Origin: Toxoplasma gondii ME49
Taxonomy: Eukaryota > Apicomplexa > Conoidasida > Eucoccidiorida > Sarcocystidae
Direction of reading: 5' to 3'
Length of the DNA: 64,000 bases
Assembly: GCF_000006565.2 (NCBI RefSeq)
Contig: NC_031479.1
Span: 6,559,462-6,623,461, forward strand
A program made the translations under genes and the position numbers. The notes under the pieces are model-generated. The model searched no databases. It worked only from the letters and a program-made list of their open reading frames with translations, and was not told the origin of the DNA. This document shows positions 12,601-23,368 of the stretch, one piece after another (the stretch's first letter is position 1; every line of letters starts with the position of its first letter).

Positions 12601-15600
12601 AGTGTCTCGGCTACGTGCCCTCTGCTCAGCTGCTTCAGGAAAAGGAAGAGCTCCGCGACCGCTACGCTGTCATGCAGACCCGCTTTGAAGTAAGGCCTGG
12701 CGGTTACATTTCCTCGTTTCACCCGACAAGCGTAGAAAATATGGAGACATCTGCGGACGTTGAGCCTGCTGACAGCAGTTCAGCGGTTGTCTGTTGCGAA
12801 AAGCCGGGGACACTTGAGCATCGAACTTGCGTGTAGTAGACGGCTGCTACCTCTTGAAGACAGACTACTCCCCAAAAGGGGCCCTGTAGGTTAGAGAGAC
12901 TCAAAACCTAAGAGAAGTTGCGTGTCCAAGAAAGTGACAGGAGGAACGAGACCCTTGCGACGCCAGACCTACGAGTTCGAAGTTCGGTGTCAAAACGTAG
13001 TTACTTTCACACCGGGAGTTTGCTCAACCACATGTAGCTGCAATTTCGATTGCGCCTCAGGTCGCTGAGACCCAACAGGGAAAGGGGGGTTGCAACAGTC
13101 ACTCGTTAAGTGGTGAAGACTTCTCCCCCTCTTACCTACAGGAAGGGAAGTCTTTCCCTGCAGGGTGGAGTTTGGGCCTGTCGCTCGCTTTCCTCGGATA
13201 TGTTCTACGATGGGGACAAATGCATCTCTGGGGCGCCACAGCCGGGAGAAACCTCGTTTCTCACATACCCGATTCGGCCCTTTGGCTATTTGGAGGATCA
13301 TTTCGTGTTACTTTGTCTCTGCCGGCTGTGGCTTGTCTCTCCTGTCCAGCTCGCGCGTGGTGGGTTCAGCTCCCGTAGCACTCCTGCACTCCAGCGCCTG
13401 CTGCGTGTAGAGGACGAGAACGGGGTGACCTTGACATGCCAAGGTATGTTTCACAGAGCAGCAGGAAAGACAAAGAAAGCTGTCGTCACCTCGCGCTGCA
13501 TGTGGGTGAAGACGACTCGGAAAGGTGGAGAATTCTGTCCCGGAGTTGTGCCGCGTTTTTTTAGTAAACGTGCAAACTCTCGGGACTGTAGAGAGCTGTT
13601 GGGTGCGAGGAGAGTGCAGAGTGCGCCTTTGCTTCGTGTTGCTTTTTTCAGCGGACGCGAAGCAAAGCGGAGATGATGGAGCGTGGCGATGTTCGCAGGA
13701 TGGGAAACAAGCGTTTGCCTCTTCAGAGAGTGGAGGCAAGCATCTGGCAACAGAGAATAGTGAAGGGAAGGCGAGCGCAACTTGGAGTTCAGAGGAAAAA
13801 TGCGAGGACTCGAACTGCGAACGAAAAAGCATCGGCAACCCTTCCGCCCCTTCAGCTCCAGCGTCTGCGGAGGATTCCACCACATGTCAGTAGCTTCCTT
13901 CTCGTCGAGGCGAGAAAAGAAACGAATCTGTGGACTTACATTGAACAAAAGGGAGGACGGGAAGGGGTTGCATGTGTGTTTTCTTCCTGAATGCAATCCT
14001 CTGAAGATGCCAGCACTCTGAGCAGAGCGGTCCGTACCCTTCGCGTCTCTAGCAAGAAGGACAGCCCCCACAGGATGCGTCTTTGCCGCGTCACCTGTTG
14101 AACTGTTTCTCAAACAGGCGCGGACAGTTGGATTTCTTTCCGTGTGTCCACCAAGACTTCGTGACGTGTCACTCGCTTGTGCCCCTTACCTTACCAGCAC
14201 AGTTACGAGTTTTCAGAGAACTCCTGTTGGGCAGTGTCAATCCTGCCATTCGTAAATGTTGGGCAGCTTATTTGGCAAAGCATATACCAAGAACTTTTCG
14301 ATTTGAGGCCGGGATGGACGACGATGAGCTCGCCTGCCTTTTCGGCGACTGCACATATTTCCTGGATGACATGTCTGCATGTTCGATCGTTTCTACATCG
14401 TCCAGGAGTGAACGATAACAAAGTTGAAGTTTTTCGGGTCTATCTCGTGTCACTGGTGGTACAGGTTCCCAAAACGTGGACGCGGCAGGCGCGGCGGTGG
14501 CAGCTTTCGAGGACGCATGCGCTGCAGCCTCGATGCTCATGGTGGTGGCGAGTGAATGTCGGCGCTTCCCGGGCTCAGAAAACAGTCTGCCTGTGCTTCG
14601 GTACCCGTCCCGAGAGGCAGCTGCTGCTATGATCGAAGCAGCTCTTCTGCAGCGTGGGTGAGTAAAAGAAGCAGCCAGAAGAGACTAAAAGTGTAAGATG
14701 CTACACGGTGTAGACTTTAGAGCCTGTCCAGACTCACAGTTTTTGTTTGTCTGTCTGTCCAATCCAGTGAGTACTTGTCTTTTTGCCGTATCCTCCCTAA
14801 TTTGCGGCTTCGGGTTTATCTACGGCACAGCAGCTGCGTCCAGTTTTTTATCTTCTCTCTTCACTATGGCCAGTTTACATTGTGTGTTCTGACAGGAGCG
14901 TCTTTCCAGCTTCCTCCGAATCGCCTGTGTCGACCGCTGCAACTGATGCAGCGGAAGCTGTTATTGCCACCCTTGAAGCGTGCAAAGGCAGAACAGGAGA
15001 AGGGCAGTCAACGGAAGTGTCGGCTTTGGAATTTCAGCAGGAGCTACGACGAGTCTACGTCCAGCAGGTTCAGCAGTTGCTGCAGCATGTCCAGACCAGC
15101 GAAGACGCGCTCGCAGCCCTGAAGATGCAGCTCAGCAGTTGCTTGAAGGTGACACCAGCATACGTTTGCTTGTAGACTCCCTATACAACCTAGGGCCATG
15201 AATCTGCTATCAGATTTGCACGCAGGATGCACCACTGGGAAAGTCTGTCCTCGTGGACGTTGCTTTCACCAAGTCACATTTCCCGCCATATTGTTTTCCA
15301 GAGGATTTCAGTTCGAGGTGAAAACAGGGTGTTTTTGCAGAGCAGAGTGGTACCGAAGCTTCCAAGCTCACCACATGTTATTTGCCTGTAAATGCGTTTT
15401 GCGCTTTACAGACCATTCACTCCCTCGATAGCCAGCGGCAGCTTCTCCAGAGGCAGCTACAGGAACAACAAAGTGCGGCCGCAGCAGCTGCCAGTGCGGC
15501 GCGGTTGGCGGAAGTCAAGTACATGGAACAGCTTTCGCTGCTCAGCGAGCACTACTGCCAGGTTAGGAAGCTGCTATGTCCAGTGGAGTGGCAGTCAAAG

Positions 15601-16613
15601 AGCGTGTCCTGTCTTCGCAAGAGACTACCATAGCATCTCTCCAGGGAGGCTGTCTTCAAATCTCGGAGAAAATGGCCTGCCCCCAGTGGATCTGACATTT
15701 TCGTTTCTGCGCAGTGCTTCCATCCTCTCTAGTGCACATTTATCACGTTTTTGCCTTCTCTGAAAAGCAGCGTTCTAACAGTGAACCCTCAGCCCTCGGG
15801 AAAGAACATGGGGTATATTTACATGTCCGCGGATAACGCACTGGCGCATTTGCACCAGGGGGTCACAAGCTTTGGAGTGCCCCCAGGCGGCCGTTGTTCA
15901 AATCTGGCACCGGAAGTTCGTTTTCATTATTGCGATTGCCGATTCAAGCTACAACACTGTTCCCGCGTGGCGCGAAGTGCGTACCGTAGCCAATGAGGGT
16001 GTTATCTTTGTTTACTGAGTTCCCCGTTGTTGTGTGCTTGCTTGCACAGGAGGGGGAGAAAAGGAAAGCCGTTGAAGTCCACATGGACGATATGCGGAAA
16101 CAGAGAGTCCTGTGTGGACGCTGTGGAGTGTGGAATTCTTTAGGTGAGATTCTTTTGTTTCTCCGTATATGAACGAAAGCGTCAACAACTGCTTTTCTCG
16201 CTATATCGGCCGAGAAAAGTGAAAAAGTGGTTCTTCATACGGTCTTCCATTTCGATGTTCACTTCTTTCACGCATAGGGTGCTACGATAAATAACAATTG
16301 CTTGATTTGGGAGGCACTGACGGGAAGTCGCAGTTGAGAAACATGTCACTTTTTCGCGTGTCATAGAAAGTTTCGACGTCGATCATGGGGCTAATCTGTC
16401 TTGAGTGTATACTGGTCACTAACTGGTAAGCATGCCGACTCATCTGACAGGTGTGCATTTGACTGATCATGTTTGAGTTCGGTGCCTTGGAGCATGACTT
16501 TGTGGTCTCCGGTTCATGTGCCGCTAATTTGTCTTTCAGGTTTCCTCCTGGGTGCGAGTAGCGGAGGGACGTGCACTATGTGTCAAGGACGGGTGATTGA
16601 ACCTCCAGCGTGA
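6613..16613 (+). CDS. PPP1R21-like (KLRAQ/TTKRSYEDQ) coiled-coil protein with C-terminal CxxC-CxxC module
   Basis: Seventeen exons keep phase: 6613-7131, 7542-7828, 8259-9994, 10404-10479, 10739-11068, 11774-11870, 11979-12034, 12318-12402, 12639-12689, 13164-13443, 13652-13885, 14198-14407, 14465-14657, 14896-15148, 15412-15561, 16050-16143, 16540-16613 (1574 residues). The N-terminal helix ([18 protein letters not shown], ~residue 42) matches the KLRAQ-type start. [15 protein letters not shown] (~181-195) matches the conserved KIEENERLH region. [12 protein letters not shown] (exon 15) matches the TTKRSYEDQ block. In animals the family member is the Rab5-effector FERRY subunit Fy-2, linking early endosomes, mRNA and motors; that role here is inference. 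Low-complexity inserts double the length relative to the human protein (~780). The C-terminus carries Cys pairs at about 1541/1544 and 1562/1565, probably zinc-binding. Family call is good; the short exons 10404-10479 and 11979-12034 and the donor of exon 14198-14407 are the least certain. Confidence 0.75.
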
Positions 16614-17556
16614 CAGACGACGAAGCAAAGGAAAGAGAGAAAAGCAGATGACAGGAAATCGTGTATGCAGAACTGGTAAAGGTAAATTGCAGAGCCGTTT
16701 ATACTCCCGGACTTTGAGGACTTTCTTTTTGGTAAACGCTGTAGCTTTGAGCTCCTGATACACGTAACGTACAGTGAATGAGGGTTCTCTCCGACTAAGT
16801 GACTACTGGACAATGAGAAGAAATAGGTGGAACGGTAGCGCAACGCGTTATCGGCATGATTTGAACGAAGTCAGCCTGTTTTTTGTCGGCTGGGCGTATG
16901 ACATTTGTCTAGCACTCACTGGTAGAGACGCTCACGTCGTCACTAGCTGCCAGAATCACCGGCAGGAGCACCTTCAATACAGACACGCTCTGACTTACTC
17001 GCTGCTCTGGAGACGATGTTGACGTGTACTGAGTTTTGGGGGCGAGAGCTACTGCCCTGCTGCTACACTACAAGTCGAAACAACTTAGAAATGGGCGGCA
17101 AGGTACCCTGTACACTGGTTGACGAAATGACGAAGGAGCTCACTGTTGTTGAAATGCTTAAAGTAGATATTTCCTGAGTTCTACGTTCGGTGCTCTTTCG
17201 ACAGCAAGTGATGGAGGAAAAGGAAACCGTAATTATGTATCTTAGCGAAGCACATGCCGCCAATTCGCAATTTCGTGTAGCGAGACTTGACTGCTGATAG
17301 TTGCCGTACTAAGCCCGAAGCCGTCAAACCATGGCACCAAATTGTGAGCGTCAACCACCGGGCTGCCGATGATCTAACAGATCAACGAGCATGAGGTTAT
17401 GAAGAGCCAACAACAAAAGCACGTACGACTCTGAACATTTCGAAGCGACACCTCACTCTGTGTGCCCTCACGAGCCAGAAATCTCGGACCGACCACTCGT
17501 TCGAGCAACCTCCAAATTCCCCCTTGCTCCCATACTCATTCTCTTGCTACGCCGAC
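16614..17556. other. Intergenic
   Basis: It holds the 3' UTR of the coiled-coil gene and the upstream region of the first secreted-protein copy. No ORF above 90 codons looks coding. The last ~100 bases form a pyrimidine-rich leader specific to copy 1; copy 2 does not share it. Confidence 0.4.
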
Positions 17557-18496
17557 GTGCATCGACTCCATGGCATCAGCTCCTCACACATTTCATTCTA
17601 CTCGAGATTTCGATATCGCACCCGAAGTGTTCTTGAATCATTTTCTGCAATTGCTAACAATGGCCTTCTTCAGCACCAGACGTGTAGTTGCATTCGCCCT
17701 TTTCGTAGGCTTGTCAGCCAGTGTTGACGCGGCGCCGACTGTCGCAGAGGATCTCAGCGTCGATAGCTTTTTGGCCAAGGACGTATCCGGGGAGGAAGGC
17801 TATGTCGATGCTATCTCCCATGTCGACGCGGAAGACGAAGTGGGAGGCTGGGATGACAAGGACAAGCACGATGACAAGGACAAGCGCGATCACAAGGACA
17901 AGCACGATGACAAGCCCAAGCATCATCCCCCTCCGCCCAAAACAACTACCACTACGAGGCGGCCTACAACAACGACAACCCACAGACCCCCGTCGAAGCA
18001 CCTTCCACCTCCTCCAGTGAAGCACATTCCCGCTCCGCCAGCAAAGCACGTGCCAGCACCGCCAGCAAAACACATTCCACCGCCACCAGCGAAATATTCA
18101 CCGGCGCCGCCTGTCAAAGGAGCACCAGTTCCCGTCCCAGTTCCGAGCCCTGTGATGACAAAAGCGAAATTCAAGAAGCTCTTGCTGCTTCTGATGCTCG
18201 GCTCGCAACGGTTCAAGAAGATCATGTCGGATGAGGACCACAATGGTGTGGCTGAGCTTATTCGCGACTATGATTCGGGCAAGCTCGAAGATCTGGAGCA
18301 CGTGCTCTGGGAGTCTTACCAGGAGAGCGCTGGGACGGAAGATGACTTCTCGGCTTTCATTCGCCAGCTGCAAGATGCCTCTTCGGCGTAGTGGAGGGCC
18401 CAGCCGTGTCGAGGCTTTCTGCGTTGAATTTTCGGTAGTGCTGAACCGTGCTTGTGTGCCAATGGTCATTTGAATGTATTTGTTTCAACACACGCA
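17557..18496 (+). repeat. Tandem duplication unit, copy 1
   Basis: This 940-bp segment recurs at 19944-20883 with a constant offset of 2387 bp. I found two mismatches inside the CDS (17821 and 18388, both synonymous) and one near the right edge (18491). The unit spans 103 bp before the chosen ATG, the whole CDS and about 105 bp after the stop; flanks are unrelated. Confidence 0.9.
17660..18391 (+). CDS. Secreted Lys/Asp-, Thr- and Pro-rich protein, copy 1
   Basis: A single-exon gene of 243 residues that I do not recognise by name. Residues 1-24 form a clean signal peptide (MAFFSTRRVVAFALFVGLSA), which is why this ATG is chosen over in-frame upstream ones that would bury it. Then come an acidic stretch (25-63), a DKDKHDD-type charged repeat (64-88), a Thr-rich block with TTTTT runs suited to O-glycosylation (94-107), a Pro repeat built on KH[I/V/L]PxPPxK (108-165), and a helical C-terminal domain (166-243) that starts with KKLLLLLML and includes DEDHNGVAEL. 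That last motif resembles a degenerate calcium-binding loop without the final acidic residue. It is likely secreted via micronemes, dense granules or the cell surface; the destination is not visible. The protein is identical to copy 2. Confidence 0.75.
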   Translation: MAFFSTRRVVAFALFVGLSASVDAAPTVAEDLSVDSFLAKDVSGEEGYVDAISHVDAEDEVGGWDDKDKHDDKDKRDHKDKHDDKPKHHPPPPKTTTTTRRPTTTTTHRPPSKHLPPPPVKHIPAPPAKHVPAPPAKHIPPPPAKYSPAPPVKGAPVPVPVPSPVMTKAKFKKLLLLLMLGSQRFKKIMSDEDHNGVAELIRDYDSGKLEDLEHVLWESYQESAGTEDDFSAFIRQLQDASSA

Positions 18497-19943
18497 ACCC
18501 CAAAGTCCTACGATGCTTCAAATCGTTGTCGAATTAGCAATGATCTCCACATCAGCAGTGGAACGCGATGAGATTCGGCATCAGAGTCACGCTCCATGTG
18601 TGGGGCTTTGTTGGCGACCGAGGTTGCCCTACCGCAGTTAGTCAATGAAGATTACCGAATCACTGTGTCTCAAAACAAATTTGATGTAGACGCAGTGAAA
18701 TAACACATGGCTGACGAAGGAACAAATAGGAGCACCACTGTCCAAATCAGAATGAATCTCGCTCCATCCAAATAGAGAGCATGAGGACAGACTAGTTACA
18801 GTATTAGGGCATGGACTAAAACCGGTGGCCTCCTACTATCAAGTGTTCTTTTCGAGTGCGGTCGACGTCAATGTAGTCATGATGCAGGGTCCCGCCATGA
18901 GTGGATTGCAGAAAAAGCGATGATCGATACTTTCCTCTTCCGAAATCGCAGCGGGGGCGCTAACGATGATCTAGTGGCTGGACAAACTTCGCATTTCATA
19001 AGGGTGACTTCTATTGTGACAAACCACAGTTCTGTTGAACTGGAGGACTCAAGGAGATACAAATAGGCATTGACAGCTCCAACACCGTCAGCCCGCCTTT
19101 CTCGCGGTCAGTTCCCTTCCGACTTCAACGGTATCTCTCGTTCTCCCCTGAACGCTCCGAGTGAGACGTTTGGCCTGAGTCGCTGGAGATCCGTCCTCTC
19201 CCCGTGAGCCCGAATGAAGTCTCCAGTATCCACAGATGCACAACAATGAAATGCACTCCAGGGGGAGCAACGTAAGTCTTGTCGGATCGGTTCGTGGCTT
19301 CACCCGATCGTCCTGGCTCCCTCCTGGCTCCCTCCTGGCTCCCCACTTCCCCGACGTGCCGGTGGTCACGCACCTGTTTTCCCATTAACAGGCCACACAT
19401 GGCATGGACATCTACACTTATTCATCAGCTATTGTACCACGTTTCTGTCGTGCGTTGGAAAACTTTCAGTGATCACTAACGGTTCTAGGAAATAGGGAAC
19501 TACTCTGCTTCTCGAAAACGACTCCCGAACAACCGCTGTAGGTTGCAACGAAGCCGCTACCGTACACCCTCCGAACAACGGACTCATATCCTGATTTCCC
19601 GCTCATATGCTGCCCCTTTCGTATTCACGAGACGCAGAACAAGCTTACGGTGAATCACACCCTGCTGGCGTCATCAGATGGGGAAGTCTCCCACGTTCTC
19701 GGCGATGCACCACCACGCAGCTTATTTTAGAAAGTCATGATGCGTCCTTACACAAAACCAAAGAGAAGGTGATGCTAATGGTCGGCACATTCGAGGCACA
19801 ATGCATTCAGTTCCATCGGCCCCAGTTGCGAGCGCTCTGACTGGAGACTACTGGGGGGACCACAATGCTCGCCAAGCGATCCACTCGATCGAGCAGTCTC
19901 GGCCCCCTCCCGCGCTCTGAGGACATCATGTTGTGACGTCCAT
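18497..19943. other. Spacer between the duplicated genes
   Basis: Unique sequence between the tandem copies, with no convincing ORF. It must supply the promoter of copy 2, because the duplicated unit includes only ~100 bp upstream of the start. It contains the short tandem repeat at 19311-19343. Confidence 0.5.
19311..19343 (+). repeat. Three perfect copies of an 11-bp unit
   Basis: The unit TCCTGGCTCCC is repeated three times head to tail without mismatch. It is a minisatellite seed about 700 bp upstream of copy 2, with no known function. Confidence 0.85.
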
Positions 19944-20883
19944 GTGCATCGACTCCATGGCATCAGCTCCTCACACATTTCATTCTACTCGAGATTTCGA
20001 TATCGCACCCGAAGTGTTCTTGAATCATTTTCTGCAATTGCTAACAATGGCCTTCTTCAGCACCAGACGTGTAGTTGCATTCGCCCTTTTCGTAGGCTTG
20101 TCAGCCAGTGTTGACGCGGCGCCGACTGTCGCAGAGGATCTCAGCGTCGATAGCTTTTTGGCCAAGGACGTATCCGGGGAGGAAGGCTATGTCGATGCTA
20201 TCTCCCACGTCGACGCGGAAGACGAAGTGGGAGGCTGGGATGACAAGGACAAGCACGATGACAAGGACAAGCGCGATCACAAGGACAAGCACGATGACAA
20301 GCCCAAGCATCATCCCCCTCCGCCCAAAACAACTACCACTACGAGGCGGCCTACAACAACGACAACCCACAGACCCCCGTCGAAGCACCTTCCACCTCCT
20401 CCAGTGAAGCACATTCCCGCTCCGCCAGCAAAGCACGTGCCAGCACCGCCAGCAAAACACATTCCACCGCCACCAGCGAAATATTCACCGGCGCCGCCTG
20501 TCAAAGGAGCACCAGTTCCCGTCCCAGTTCCGAGCCCTGTGATGACAAAAGCGAAATTCAAGAAGCTCTTGCTGCTTCTGATGCTCGGCTCGCAACGGTT
20601 CAAGAAGATCATGTCGGATGAGGACCACAATGGTGTGGCTGAGCTTATTCGCGACTATGATTCGGGCAAGCTCGAAGATCTGGAGCACGTGCTCTGGGAG
20701 TCTTACCAGGAGAGCGCTGGGACGGAAGATGACTTCTCGGCTTTCATTCGCCAGCTGCAAGATGCCTCTTCGGCATAGTGGAGGGCCCAGCCGTGTCGAG
20801 GCTTTCTGCGTTGAATTTTCGGTAGTGCTGAACCGTGCTTGTGTGCCAATGGTCATTTGAATGTATTTGTTTCAACAAACGCA
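19944..20883 (+). repeat. Tandem duplication unit, copy 2
   Basis: Second copy of the 940-bp unit, same orientation as 17557-18496. Homology begins at GTGCATCGACTCC and fades after about CAACAAACGCA. No poly-A tract or target-site duplication is visible at the edges, so reverse-transcribed origin is not supported. Confidence 0.9.
20047..20778 (+). CDS. Secreted Lys/Asp-, Thr- and Pro-rich protein, copy 2
   Basis: Encodes the same 243-residue preprotein as the gene at 17660; the two CDS differences (20208 and 20775) are silent. Signal peptide, charged DK repeat, Thr-rich block, Pro repeat and helical C-terminus are as described there. Only 103 bp upstream of the ATG is shared with copy 1, so its promoter must differ and expression timing or level may differ. 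Near-identity implies a recent duplication or ongoing gene conversion. Confidence 0.75.
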   Translation: MAFFSTRRVVAFALFVGLSASVDAAPTVAEDLSVDSFLAKDVSGEEGYVDAISHVDAEDEVGGWDDKDKHDDKDKRDHKDKHDDKPKHHPPPPKTTTTTRRPTTTTTHRPPSKHLPPPPVKHIPAPPAKHVPAPPAKHIPPPPAKYSPAPPVKGAPVPVPVPSPVMTKAKFKKLLLLLMLGSQRFKKIMSDEDHNGVAELIRDYDSGKLEDLEHVLWESYQESAGTEDDFSAFIRQLQDASSA

Positions 20884-23368
20884 TCCGCACTGTTCAGCGT
20901 GCTTCTCTATTTATGGGATGACTTGTGAGGCGCTGTTGCGCGCGACAGATGTGGATCTGCGTTTCTGGTCAATGAAAGTATTTCCCCTGTCCTTGCACTG
21001 AGGTCAGTGTAGGCTTTGGCTGTGGGCGAACCATTATCTGGGCAGGCAACGCGGTTGCCCCATTATGGATTCGGGAAGGACGGCGTTGACCGTGGCAACA
21101 TACCGGGTAACACTGGTATGTATTCATGCGTGTCGCAACTGAAGAGCACGGAGTGATACAGGTAACCAAACTCGCTAGAAAGCAATGGCAGGTCTGGTTG
21201 GCTGGAACGGTGGTCGAAATTTCCTGGTACGTGACTAAATCCACGTGCCCAGGGTTGACAAATGATAGGTCTGTGCTGATGAACGATCCTGCGCAGTGGT
21301 TTATTATGCGGCCTCAAATCCTGTGGGACCCAGGAATCGCAGCCCGGCAGTGAATTGCATCTGCGTGTTTTGTAGTCCGGTTTGCGGTTCGGTGCACATC
21401 TAATGAATAAAGCTTCGTATAGCATAACACCATATGCTTTGGTGTAGGCAACAGGTGCTGAAATGAATCCAGCTCTCCTGACGGTGTGGACGCCGGCCGA
21501 GCGTCGCAGAAGCTTCAGGCGACCGCACCTTGAACTTTTAAAGCAAAGCACAACAGTCACGCGTAGTTACAGTCATCAGCAGCGTCGAGAGAGTGCACGT
21601 GCCATCGTAAGAGGGAGCAAAATCTATCATTTCCACATCCGTAACCGATACCGGTGGGGGAGAAATCTCAGGGTCAAAAGGATGGGTTGTAAGTGTCAAC
21701 CCCCCCTCTCGGGAAAACTGATCTTGATCGTGTTGATGCCCCCAGAATATAGAAGAACTATGTTGAGCCACATGTAATTACGGCATTGTTTCGACAAACG
21801 CGTGCCACATATTTCTGTGCCGCAGTCAATCTTCCGCAGTCAGCGGCGAAGAAGTGTCCTTCAGGAAACAAGAAAAGACCAGGCAGAAGAAATTTCTAGC
21901 TGTTCCACCATACAACTGGACAATCCTGTGTTGGATTGGTATCGCTTACAACACTGCATGCTCAGTCGATGTACCAAACATTGTTAGACTCAGCTGTTTC
22001 TCTTCTTTCATCCCGGCTCGTTTCATTTGATCACTGAGTCCGCAAAGTTGTGACTTTACATTTTGAATGCTTTGTACACGAAGGTCGTGTGTCCCTCCTC
22101 AAGGCGGGTCACCTGCGCTCGCGACTTCGGCAGCATCGTTGAGTTTTGGTCAGAGGCAGTCCGGGTTCCAACTGCACACCAGTTCAACGGGCAAAAGAAC
22201 GTCCACTCACAGCTGCTCCATACGACACACACTTTTTGATGTAATTCTGCCTTCTGTTGTGAATCGGTTCATATAACCATCATAGTTGTTTTTCTTTCTG
22301 CCAAAGAAAGTGGTGTGTGAACGGAACGGGCAAGTTGCCGCCTCCGGCGACCTCCCAAAAAGCTGCATGCAAAGGTTGCTTTTCCATTGAGCCCAGCAAC
22401 TCACTGCCTAGCTCACGTTTCTGCCTCTCTGTCGCTGCGGTTTCAGATTATACGTAGCATTTGACGCATCCATCCAGTCTTGTGCCGTGCGTATATGAAG
22501 TACTTCAAAGAGTAAGTCCCGGACGTGGAAGCTCGGTATTTTTCGACGTGCACAGCAATTTGTATTAACATGCTAGACACTAGGACCTCGCATGCCTGAA
22601 CATTGCTTCCATTTTTCAGACTCCCGTTTCTTCTTCTTTGGTGAGGTATCCTGCGCCACACCAGTAATGGCTCTCATTCATTTCAAAAGGTAGGATAAAA
22701 ACTGCTTCCTCTTTTCTGCGAGTTGAGAGGCCACTGGGTTCCTGTTCGTACCTGCGCGGTGACTCCGACGCGCAAGGCCGGGTGTAACTGCGAAGGTGCC
22801 ACTCGAATTCATAATGACCGGAAGCTTGCGTAGATTCTTTTCTTTGTGCATTTTAGAATCAAACGTGAGATGGGCGGAACTGCGTGGAGGTTTGCCCGGG
22901 ATACGTTGGAGCTGCTAGGCTTTACACCTTTTTTGGTTGCTCATTTCCTCACTAGTGGCGTTATCTCCCGCGGCGTTATCGCAACACGTTATCCTGACTG
23001 TTTAACGCTACACTGGCTCGCACCGCATCGAGACATCGCCTCTGCTAGGTTTCATTAGTTATTTTCCTCCGGGCGTACCCGACACCTTTCATCCTTCGGT
23101 GAGTCTTACACACTGTCTAATGATGGTGGATGCCTCTGTTGGGAGGTTAGCATTGATTAGAAGTGTGTTGTAGACACAAAACGCCCACAGCCTCCGTACT
23201 TGTTTTGGTAGGCGTTTGAAAAGCACCCTTCCCCTCTTCTTCGTCACCTCAGTAGCTGCTAACCACAATGAGTTAGGAGCCGTTTTCTGAACTCGGTCTG
23301 CTCCTGGTCTTCATGATACGGACCTGAAAGACCTTCGTGAAACAAGCACGTTGTGGAGGCAACCTTAT
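20884..23368. other. Intergenic with one doubtful small spliced ORF
   Basis: About 2.5 kb upstream of the Kelch-BTB gene. An ATG at 22495 (MKYFK) is followed by a good donor at 22512, and another ATG at 22666 (MALIHFK) by a donor at 22689. Either could splice to an acceptor ending at 22856, which opens a frame with a hydrophobic stretch (LELLGFTPFLVAHFL) ending at 23058. This could be a small membrane protein of ~80 residues or a chance arrangement. A 165-codon minus-strand frame at 21063-21560 lacks an ATG start and is not supported. Confidence 0.25.

Noticed and set aside
19944..20883. Retroposed origin of the second secreted-protein copy
   Set aside because: The unit is transcript-sized, but there is no poly-A tract or target-site duplication, and the gene has no intron whose loss could be tested.
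21063..21560. 165-codon minus-strand frame
   Set aside because: It has no ATG start or recognisable motif. A frame of this length is expected a few times by chance in 64 kb on six frames.
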